From Unio delphinus (taxonomy: Eukaryota > Mollusca > Bivalvia > Unionida > Unionidae), in assembly GCA_029339505.1 (NCBI GenBank), contig JAQISU010000041.1:9074501-9138500 (forward strand): DNA of 64,000 nucleotides, read 5' to 3'. Of the stretch, positions 33,244 through 43,013 are shown piece after piece. The notes below the pieces were generated by a model. It had not been told where the DNA came from, made no database searches, and was given only the letters and a program-made list of their open reading frames with translations. Each line of letters opens with the position of its first letter. Position 1 is the first letter of the stretch. Position numbers and translations under genes: made by a program.

Positions 33244-34481
33244 TGTGAAATTCCCTTCTCCGATTCCAGTGCGCGAGATCGCGCTGGCAAAATTACGAGT
33301 ATATCATAGCTGGCCTAATATCAGATCGGTTGCATTTGGCGGTCAGCACCCGAATAACGCACTGGTGTTCTCGTATAAGAATAAACCCGATGGCATCCCA
33401 GACTGGAACGTTATTTCGTTACCAACTCGGTCGTACCAAATTGAGCAAATCGATGCTGAAATTCAGCGTAGAATAAAATTAATCACTGGAAAAGAATCAA
33501 GCACTGGAAAAGAATCAAGTATAGCTATTAAAGTCCATGAACCGACAATCTCGTCGTCGATCGAAATAAACTCCCCTGAGTATGCCGTGGATATCTATAA
33601 CAGCTCGTTAAGAACAGTGTTAGGATGGCCTGAACCCGGAACCGCCGACTTAACCAGACGTACAATCATATCATGAAATCAATCCCGTATATGGAGATGA
33701 TTTATCTGATATGAGAAAAGTAAAACTCGCTGATAGATTCATATTTACCAACAAAAACACATTGCAATGGGATTTTATTATTGAAAGAACAGATGAATCA
33801 ACTGTTACTATTTCATTTACGCTAACCGAAATCCCTGGTTATTTCAATGAAATTAATCAATTACATGAAACACAACTAGAACAACTACGGCGAACAAAAT
33901 CGCGAAAAAACTTTGAAATATTAAATCAGCTTATATCTGATATGGAATATATCAACGAACGAATTATTCAAACAATAATTAATGACAACAGTGACAATAA
34001 ACAACGATTCCTAACCGGTTACAATATCACAGAAGCCGATCTACATAATTTAAAATTTCCCGGATATAACGCTGAGGAACTAAAATAATCTGTTAGAAAT
34101 GTTATCAAGGTATTACAAGTACAAGATTCAATTATCCTCAAATATAATAATGACCCAGATGGCGGCGGTAGGCATATTGCCCTACACAATGCAAATATTT
34201 CAGCAGTGATTGCGCTCAATTTAGTATGTGATGCAATTGAAGGAAGCTATCAAATTAATCTAGAGCAATCAAATGAAGCACAGCAAGGATATATTCTTTA
34301 TTCGTTTGCACCAACAGCTCCTCCGGGATTTCTAATTATTGAAAACCCAATTAATCCTGTCTACATGCGATGCCATAATAATTCGCTGACGAGAAATAAT
34401 TTCCGACTCACTGACCAGTCAAATACTTTAATTGATCTACAAGACGAGGTGTTAGAGATTAGTCTGTTTGTGAAATCATAA
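33152..34481 (+). pseudogene. Second virion-type protein (minor capsid/penton-like), frameshift and stop
   Basis: ATG 33152 opens a frame to TGA 33674-33676; sequence character then continues in another frame from about 33660 through 33711 and on to TAA 34086-34088, and past it in the same frame to 34481. So one indel near 33655-33672 and one point nonsense break a gene of roughly 440 codons. The N-terminal third has P-S-P-I-P-V-R-E-I-A-L and later I-P-x-W/R-S-Y-Q-I-E-Q-I type strands; the C-terminal part has G-S-Y and P-P-G-F-L-I-I-E-N-P-I-N, which I associate with a beta-rich virion protein family of invertebrate elements. An 18-bp tandem duplication lies at about 33485-33520. Role in the virion (penton, spike base) is inferred. 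Confidence 0.55.
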
Positions 34482-34589
34482 ATGATTTCCGTGTTCGGAC
34501 ACGATATCGTATCGGACTTGATCAAATATTTGGTTGAAATCGTAAAAACCCCTCGTGAAAAAACATTTATGATTTTTGTTAACCTGTAT

Positions 34590-34775
34590 CAGCAGAGGGG
34601 GCAATGACAACATCGTTGCGACCCGGATGATTGAAAAATTGCAAAGTCTCCGTTTGCCAAATGGAGACTTATTTTTTTTTTGTTTAAAATATGAGATTCG
34701 CAGGAAGGCTCTATTTTTCGTTTGAGGCTTCAATCAATTTTGTCGGAAAAAGTTGTGAGGTTTCCCCCTCTGCTG
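34590..34775. repeat. 12-bp inverted repeat bounding the right end
   Basis: CAGCAGAGGGGG at 34590-34601 is the exact reverse complement of 34764-34775, which lies directly against the resumed host sequence. The left end of the element lacks this sequence. Confidence 0.6.
34644..34670 (+). terminator. Hairpin followed by T-run
   Basis: AAGTCTCC and GGAGACTT form a perfect 8-bp stem with an 11-nt loop, followed by a run of ten T. It sits about 160 bp after the last structural gene. It resembles a transcript end or processing hairpin. Confidence 0.45.
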
Positions 34776-34795
34776 CTTATATTCATGCTTCAACA

Positions 34796-36914
34796 ATCAC
34801 GAAAGATACATTCTGGATATTCGCCTTTTTGTTTGCCTACAGTTGCAGTATTAATAGGTAATAAGTAACAATATTTTAAGAAATATAATTTGCGTATGTC
34901 GGACAAAACTGAATTTGCAAATATAACACATATCTTCACTTTATTCCTTAGAGTTATCATACTACAACCAGTGACCGTGTCAACTTCAGTGTCCTCGTAA
35001 CATGTACATTATATAAATGTACGTTATATAAATAATTGTACTTATATCAATCTCAGCCATTCTTTACTCAAATGACAGTTTGAAATAAGATAACTTATTA
35101 CATACGTCCATGTTAGTTTCACCCGTTTGATTATTCATTTGTTTTTATATTATCTTATGTTGATAAACCCACCTTAAAATATAATGCATCTGGAATCATC
35201 AAACGTTTCGGGGAGATTTATAGTACAAAATCCCAACCACAAAGTAAAAATGTCTAACATTTAACGCTTCACTCAGTTTGGTTAAATTATGTTTTAAGTT
35301 TCTTCCTCAAAATCTGTTCATCCCTAGAATTTTAAACGGTATTAGTACAACATGAAAAGTTCAATGTATCCTTTATATTATTTTTTAAAACCTTGGTTTA
35401 TGTTTATGCGAATATTTCTTGGCAGATTTGCTTTTGTAAATAGGAAATATGTTATCGACACTTTTTCAAGTGGATTGATGGATATGATTACTACATTCTC
35501 ATCATAAATATCGGTCACTTCATGCACAAATGATCCAACATGTCACTGTTATTTTGCCTATTTTACTGAGTGAGGCTATACTTATGCGTTTCGCATTTGC
35601 TAGAAGAAGGGTATGTCGCAATATATATATCATATTAAATTTTTAAGTTACGAATCGTGGTGAGATAAATCATTTTCGTGAGTACTAATTGCAGATCACA
35701 TATTAGATCACTAAGTACCATATTTAAATCTTCAATGACTTTCAATCAATGTTATGCATTAATAATGCCAATATTATGAAAGTAAATGATTGGATGTATT
35801 TTCGTTTTACCACCCTGTTTTTAATTAGCGTATGACCGGATGCTTTCTTACTTCCTGACTATTATACAGCAACCACGAAACTTGTCAGCGGATGCATCTT
35901 GAAAATTAGTACATTTTCATCTTAAAAGCAAACTTAGTTTAAATAATACAAATATCCAATTTGAAAAGATGAAGTGTAATTTAATTTTAATATTAATATT
36001 AACAAAACTTTATTTTACTTACAGAAAGCCTCCTACCTGAACATAAAACATATGTAACAGACGCACTGTCCTAAAACACATTCGTCATTAAAACATGGAC
36101 ATGCAGAGGTTCCTCGTTGGTCGTCACAGTTACAAAGGGAAACAAAACGCTTCTTTGCGAGTTTTTTCATGGTGTTTTCTTCATAGAGCAGGAAAATCGA
36201 CCGTTTATAAAGTATAACAATAGCCGAGAAGAAGTATCCTTATTATTAACCAATGTTACACTAGATGATGAAGGTTTATATCAAATTTCTTCAGGAATAT
36301 TCCATAAAGCAGCTAAAGGGTTCGATCTAATTTCCGAAACATGGAATGTCCAACTAAACGTACTAGGTAAGGAAGCAGTCCATTATGGTGCATGTAATTT
36401 ATGTGTATGTTCAGATATTTTGACAAAACCCTATTGATACCAAAACATAAATATATTTCTCTATAAGACATGAAATCTCTATAAAGAATAGTGAGGCTTT
36501 TTGATTGGGATGGAAATGCTAAATAACGCAGTGAATGTGCGTGCCTGTACGTGTGCCATACATTTTTTGTAGGAAGTCAGAGTAATAGGACATGCTAGTA
36601 TTCCTATGTACGTGTTATTATCAACAATATACGTAACATATTACGTTCAGTTTTTAAAACGTAATTAAAGCGAAAACCTCATAACCTATTTCTCCATCCT
36701 AAGACTCATTGGCAAATATTCAACCTCACACAGACTAGATTATACCTAAGACCTCTCATAAGCTGACACCTGTCGTTATGTATATTTAAATAACAAACTT
36801 CAAAATAAATGTGAGGTTATATATGTTTCCTGGCAAATGCGAACATTTTAAAAAATATACTTCATTTTTCAACTATTGAATGTTTAACAAGCGCTACCTA
36901 CATGGATTCATCAG

Positions 36915-36967
<53 letters not shown>

Positions 36968-38115
36968 ACACATTAAATTAATGAATCTCATAAAGTGGGA
37001 GACCAATTATAGAGTGGAGAGACTGAGTAATATCCTAAGTCTGATATAGTGGTACCCTTCATGCGGATCAAAGCTATCTCTTTCAGATATTCTCAAGATC
37101 ATTCTTTCACACAAATGTATGATTAATAAATCGACATTGACATTTTAAACATCGTTTTTAATCTAATAGTGTAGTTAAATTATTTTGCTCAGAACCAAGT
37201 GAAATAAAACAAGGCTGTGCTGGAGAGACCATACTGATCCCAGATTTCTACAGAAATCAATATTCCTTCCTCGTTTATACCACAATGACCAGCTTATTGC
37301 AGTGTTGAGAGGCTCTGACTGTGATGTGAGTACTAATTCACCGTTTTATGGCCGAATAAGATGTTCAAAAGACACGGACAAAAACACAACCAGAATTGAA
37401 ATAAATTACATTACAGAGAATGACACTGGACTCTACACAGTGGAAGCAGAAGGCAGTTTGACACAGCGATGCTTCCTAAATATTACAGGTAATGTTACAA
37501 ATATAAAGTAAACCAATGTAATATACAATCAATGTGCTTATCTTTAAGGAAGGTGCAACCTTAAAGTTCATGAGCATTTAAAGTTCTACACACAATACAT
37601 AGCTCGATCGTTAAATCAGCCTATCACCCCAAACCGTCTAGTTTAAAAGAAACATACTATTTGAAATTACGATGTTGAGACATTTGTGTTTGATCCGACG
37701 ACAAAGTATATAATGGGCAAATAAAATAAATCGAGAAGGACGTTAATTTTAGCCTGAAAAAAATACATACTTACAAATGAAGAATATTATCATAAAACGA
37801 ACATTCTGGATATTTTAATGACATTTATTCTAGTATAGCTAATCGTCTAGTTGTTTTATGTTTGCTTTTGCTATTTGTAATTGAGATATATTTTAGCCAT
37901 ATTAATGATATATTATAGACTAAATGTTATAAGAGTTATTGTTGTTGACTATGCATTAAGAATAGTGTTTATGATAGATGCAATGTTTATTCCCGCTATA
38001 TATTGAAATATAGCATATACTGCTCATTACAATGTAGCCTTGGCAACTTTGTGTACCGTGTCAACATATAGCAGCTAGATCCTTACGCTCTTCTTCTGAT
38101 AATCGTATACTCATC
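34796..38115 (+). pseudogene. Receptor copy 2, broken and truncated
   Basis: Homology to copies 1 and 3 starts just right of the viral element. Exon 1 has ATC at 34796-34798 instead of ATG and a one-base insertion in the T-run of the signal peptide. The Ig1 exon (36025-36366) has an in-frame TAA at 36072-36074. The Ig2 exon (37193-37488) is 296 bp against 297 in copy 3, giving a frameshift. Homology ends at about 38115, so stalk, membrane and tail exons are absent. The intact splice sites show it derives from a working gene. Loss of the upstream region to the viral insertion may have started the decay. Confidence 0.8.
36917..36964. repeat. (TA)n microsatellite
   Basis: Pure TA tract in an intron of receptor copy 2. 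Confidence 0.95.
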
Positions 38116-38448
38116 ACTTGGGATAATGGAGAAATCCTGCCTTCATTAAATATGCAAATGACTTTGTTGAAACGAATGTTTTCATTGGTCATTGTGGTTT
38201 TTAGAACATAACATTGACGTTGAGACTTGTGCTGCTGGAAATTTAGTATTATGTTATCAGACCTGTAGTATATATACTTGAACCGTTACTAATAGTGCAT
38301 TGTACGTTTCATTTCAGCGTAATGGTAATTACATGTTATTTTCTTTATTATTACAATTTTTTTAAAGTTCTATTTGAAATTAGACCGCCATTGGTGGCGT
38401 TATCAATTTTCGTGGATTGGTTGAATTGCACGGTTATTTCGCTAGTAG

Positions 38449-38449
<1 letters not shown>

Positions 38450-38512
<63 letters not shown>
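38450..38512. repeat. (TTA)n microsatellite
   Basis: Trinucleotide tract; a shorter (ATT)n occurs at the equivalent place near 42136-42160. Confidence 0.95.
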
Positions 38513-38828
38513 ACCGTATCTATGAATTCTTTGTACGTTTATACTTTTTAATGGACACGTTTTGATATTAGAACTGAAATTATATGAAACAGTACGCCTT
38601 ATACCCATTTATGACCGTTACCAGTTTTCGTGTTTTAGTAATAAGATCGCATTATTTTGTCTACACGGCAGTACTCGTATTAATATGTATACTGACAGCG
38701 TTACTGAGAAATAATTTACATTTTATTTGGATACTGGCAATTATATTTCTTTCCGATTAAAACACTTCTACGTTTATTACCGTTATTAATTTTCGAGAAC
38801 TGGTAAAAAAAAAAAATCTGAAAAACCC

Positions 38829-39017
38829 ACAGGGGCTCGTATAGTTGTTTACAATGGACCTGTCATGCATGTGCTATATTGTAGTTATTATATAGTACAT
38901 TAGTCCGAGTTTCCTCTGACCCTTGCCTCCCCATTTTAGATATTTCGACAACATAAATATCGTATTATAGTATATGTATGACCGGTTAGTTGTAAGTAAC
39001 GATACGAGCCCCTGTGG
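38829..39017. mobile_element. Foldback (MITE-like) element
   Basis: CCACAGGGGCTCGTAT at the left and its exact reverse complement ATACGAGCCCCTGTGG at the right bound about 190 bp with no ORF. The CAGGGG start recalls hAT-type termini. Flanks share a short GAAAAAC-like run, a possible target duplication. Confidence 0.5.
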
Positions 39018-39202
39018 AAAAAACCAATATGGTGTGTCCTAGCTTCCGACGACACTGGTTCTGTGTTATCTTGATATTTTTTTTAACATTTCTGTATTTA
39101 TTTTATCTATTGCACCACATATTGTCTACTTATATGTACCACATGACCATAGGTTACTAGTTCTAAATCACCAGTTTATTTTGGGAAAATGTCAGGATTG
39201 CT

Positions 39203-39726
39203 GACGCGTACACTATTTGATAAAGAAACCCATGAATACTACTGTTTAAAAATAATATCCTTAACCTATGCTCTCAGATATAATCAATAACTTCTTAAAA
39301 TTTCTATCACTTTAACAAAATGTTTAGCCAGTTTGTTGTCTGATAATGTTATACAAGAGTTAGATCTTCTGATTACTGTGATGGTCAATGACTAGGAAAT
39401 CTAATCATTGTTAGCAAATAAGAATCAAAATGTGAAGCATGTTAATGTGGGTTTTTTTTGGTGGTGACACGTACACTATTTGATAAATAAACCCATGAAT
39501 ACTACTGTTTAAAAATAATATCCTTAACCTATGCTCTCAGATATAATCAATAACTTCTTAAAATTTCTATCACTTTAACAAAATGTTTAGCCAGTTTGTT
39601 GTCTGATAATGTTATACAAGAGTTAGATCTTATGATTACTGTGATGGTCAATGACTAGGAAATCTAATCATTGTTAGCAAATAAGAATCAAAATGTGAAG
39701 CATGTTAATGTCATTTTTTTGGTGGC
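39203..39726. repeat. 263-bp near-identical tandem duplication
   Basis: 39203-39465 and 39466-39726 are almost identical, differing at a few bases and in the length of a T-run. The high identity implies a recent event (or an assembly duplicate). Confidence 0.9.
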
Positions 39727-39878
39727 TTTTGCATTTAACAGGTGTTGACTTGAAAGCTGCATTATACACAATTTATTACTTTTCATTGGTACACCGGTTG
39801 TTGTTCAAACAATCACAGAGCAACTCCAGTCATTGTGGGTGGTTATTTACAAACTTTGTTTGTTTGTTTGATTAGGAT

Positions 39879-40184
39879 TTTTAACGTAGCTTTAACAATT
39901 TTTCAGTCATATCGCTACAATGTCTGCAGTGAGGCAGTTTATAGTGATGTCGAGCACTGAGACATCATGCCGCAGACATGTATGTAGCATGATGTCTCAC
40001 CCAGTCACATTATCCTGACACCAGGCCGACCAGTCCTAACACTAACCTCTTCATGCTGGGTGTCAAGCGAGGCAGCTATTAGTACGATATGTGTAAGTCT
40101 TTGGTATGACACGGCCGGGGATCGAACCGACGACCTCCGCTTCCAGGGCGGACGCTCCAACCACTAGGCCACCGGAGCGGTTGC
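39879..40184 (-). repeat. tRNA-derived repeat in foldback element, copy 1
   Basis: On the minus strand the segment near 40184-40100 shows a tRNA-like A box (GGCCTAGTGG) and B box (GGTTCGATCC, at about 40117-40129). Plus-strand sequence from 39879 (TTAACGTAGC) matches the arm of the element at 42591. The right arm is not seen. Confidence 0.6.
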
Positions 40185-41017
40185 TATTTACAAACACATT
40201 TCTTTTAATTCTTTCTTATAAGTTTATGTTGCTGTAGGGCACAGGTGGCATAATGAGTGCCATATAAGTAGCACCCATTTTTCAAGTTGATTACACTTTG
40301 TGCAAGACAATGATGCATTAAATTTCCCACATTAATACAAGTATATGCCATTATCAGATTATTTTTTTTGTTGCTGGTCTTACTGCAATATCAGAGTAAC
40401 TCCCCTTTCACAACTAGGACTTTACATAACGTCTTTTTATTTTTTGTTTCCCACAGCCATCTGATTTATAGTGGAAAATAAATTCATTTTAATACAAATG
40501 ACAACAACATACTTAAATTATATCTTGAGGGTCATTTTTTTTATTAACTTACTTGCTGATTACAGACTTTATGACCTGAAATATCAAAGCACTCATGTAT
40601 AGTAGAAAACAGAAAATCTAAACAAAAGGAAACAAATAATTCGAATTTTAATCATTTTAAATAAAATATCTCATAAATTTTGTGACATAACTATACAAGT
40701 TTTAAGACCCTTTTTGGTCTACTTAAATGATAAATATACATTATACAGCTTCATCACTCAAATGTATGTTACCGGAGTAGTTGTAAAAACTTAGCTGGGT
40801 CTATATACTGGTCTATATCTTCCCATATCCTATACGTACCAAAATCCATCCAAAAAATCTCCTAAAACAGACATTTTACAACCTTGATGGATGCATTAAG
40901 TTGAATGATAAAAATCCATATCTGGTGACAATAACAATCAGTACTGTTCATGTTTTACGAATAACATGTCCATATAAACGTACATTTGCCTGTATATTAC
41001 AGTATGTGTTTTAGATT

Positions 41018-41315
41018 CTTAACATAGCTTTAAAACAATTTAAGTCATATCACTATAATGTCTGCAGTGGCAGCTTATAGTGATGTCTAGCACTGGTTTA
41101 TCATTCCCAGACATGCAGCATCATCTTCCACCCAGGCACATTATCCTGACACCAGGCCGACCAGTCCTAACACTAACCTCTTGATACTGAGCACCAAGCA
41201 AGGCAGCTGTTATTACCATTTTTTGAAGTCTTTGATATGACTCAGTTGTGGCTTGAATCCACGACCTTCCACATCCGAGGCGGATGCTCTAACCTCTAGG
41301 CCACCAGAACGGTCA
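41018..41315 (-). repeat. tRNA-derived repeat in foldback element, copy 2
   Basis: A diverged copy of the same repeat, with arm sequence starting near 41018 (TTAACATAGC) and a decayed tRNA-like part near 41240-41315 (B box changed). Confidence 0.55.
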
Positions 41316-42234
41316 CCTGTATATTATATAATGTATGTACTGGTAAATCTTGTGATAATGATATGATTAGTTAATTCTGTCACTTTATTTTTTTCTGTGA
41401 CACTAATAGGTTGAGCATAAAGTATGTATTCATTGAGTGGAGGTGGGATGTGTTAAAAAAATTCAAAAAGCAGTAGCCTGTATATTTGGCAGGGTAACTG
41501 CTAAGTATGTTCTGCAGCGATAGGGGTCAATATTTCTTGATAACTGTGATGTTTATGAAGACTAGTCAATTCAGAAACATAACTAGCAGATGAGTTTGAT
41601 GCAAAGTGGCTGGGATAGACACATGGATTGCCTTTTAGACACGTATTGTCCTTTACTTTTATAAGCGTGACATTCAGAAGCGTGTCTTAAATTAATTACT
41701 CATCCTAAGCCATCATGAAATGTCACATGATCGCACACACATAACAAAAATTGTCACCCGAGAAAAGAACTGTTATGGTTCATGATTTTGATGATATCAC
41801 TTGTGATAACGGAGAAATCCTGCCAGTCATTAAATAATCATATATGCAAATGAGTTTGGTACAAACGACGGTTTTCATTCTACATTGTGGTTTTATAGAA
41901 AACAACCTAGTTCCTTTGGTCATTGAGACTTGTTCTGCTAGAAATATAGTATTGTCTTATCTGGCTGGTGGTATATATACTTTAACCATTACAAATAATT
42001 CATTTCATGTTTTATTTAAGCGCTGATAATTACATTTTATATTGTTTACTATTACAATATTTAACTACTAATTCAATTGACAACACCATTGTTTGCGTTA
42101 TCAATTTTTGTGGATTGTCTCAATTTCTCAAATATTATTATTATTATTATTATTATTGTTTAAAATGTAACTTTGAATTCATTAAACGTTAAAAGTTTAT
42201 ATTTTAATAGATAAGTTTTGAAATTAAAATGGAA

Positions 42235-42239
<5 letters not shown>

Positions 42240-42285
<46 letters not shown>
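42240..42285. repeat. (TA)n microsatellite
   Basis: Pure TA tract. Confidence 0.95.
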
Positions 42286-42286
<1 letters not shown>

Positions 42287-42590
42287 GCCAGACTGTTACC
42301 GTTATCAGTTTTTGTGAATTAGTAATAGGATCGCATTGTTTTATTACTATTTAGTACTACTATTATATATAATGAAACTGTTAGTAAGAATTCATTTACT
42401 TGTAGTTTGGTCCTTGCAGTTACATTTCTTCCTACGATATCGCGGGTTTAATATCTTGAAAATTTAAGTGGGTTTTTTTTGCATAGCGCCACCTATCATG
42501 TACATATTTTATATGCACTACATGACCATAAGATACTAGTTCTTCTTTGCCAGTTGATTTCTGGAAAATGAGTATGTGCGTGTGTGTGTG

Positions 42591-43013
42591 TTTAACGTAG
42601 CTGTAATAATTGTTCAGTCCTATCACTATGATGTCTGCAGTGGGGCAGTTTATAGTGATGTCTAGCACTGGGGCATCATGCTGCAGACATGTAGCATCAT
42701 CTTCCCCCCACCGCTCCGGTGGCCTAGTGTTTAGAGAGTCCATCTCGGATACGGTAGGTTGTGGGTTCGATCCCTGGTCGAGTCATAACAAAGACTTACA
42801 AAAATGGTACTAACAGCTGCCTCGCATGGCGGTCAGCATTAAGAGGTTAGTGTTAGGAATGGTCAGCCTGGTTTATGTCAGTATAATTTGACTGCGTGGG
42901 ACATCACGTTACATGTTTGCGGCAAGATGTTCCAGTGCAAGACATCACTATAAACTGTCACACTTTAGACATCATAGTGATAGGACTGAACAATTATTAA
43001 AGCTACGTTAAAC
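42591..43013 (+). repeat. tRNA-derived repeat between long inverted arms, copy 3
   Basis: The left arm begins TTTAACGTAGCTGTAATAAT and its reverse complement ends at 43013; arms run about 100 bp and continue outwards into GT/AC runs. Between them, 42715-42790 has a tRNA-like A box (GGCCTAGTG) and B box (GGGTTCGATCCC at 42763-42774). The whole is therefore a palindrome with a Pol III promoter-like core. Confidence 0.65.

Larger units (their letters stand above)
21747..34776. mobile_element. Endogenous Polinton/adintovirus-like DNA virus element
   Basis: Host homology to the receptor unit stops at about 21746 (compare 8746) and resumes at about 34777 (compare 9233). Between these points is compact, intronless, relatively G+C-rich DNA with replication, HNH, capsid-type and adenain-type genes. 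The rep gene is on minus; nearly everything to its right is on plus. The joint gene set (adenain-like protease, jelly-roll-type capsid candidate, basic minor capsid protein) points to the Polinton/adintovirus-like part of the DNA-virus world. No terminal inverted repeat, obvious target-site duplication or integrase was found, and 486 bp of host DNA present in copy 1 is missing at the insertion site. Several genes carry stops or frameshifts, so the copy is endogenous and decaying. Confidence 0.8.

Noticed and set aside
21909..34481. Alternative genetic code or programmed readthrough to explain the in-frame stops
   Set aside because: Both TAA and TGA are involved, there are also frameshifts and a mutated start, and the host uses the standard code in the receptor gene. 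Decay is simpler.
38351..38608. Poly-Asn or poly-Leu ORFs over (TTA)n
   Set aside because: Simple repeat translation only.
39203..39726. CRISPR-like array
   Set aside because: Only two long units, no short repeats with unique spacers, in an animal genome.
42715..42790. Functional tRNA gene
   Set aside because: A and B boxes are present but the cloverleaf does not close well and three diverged copies sit in repeats; tRNA-derived repeat is more likely.
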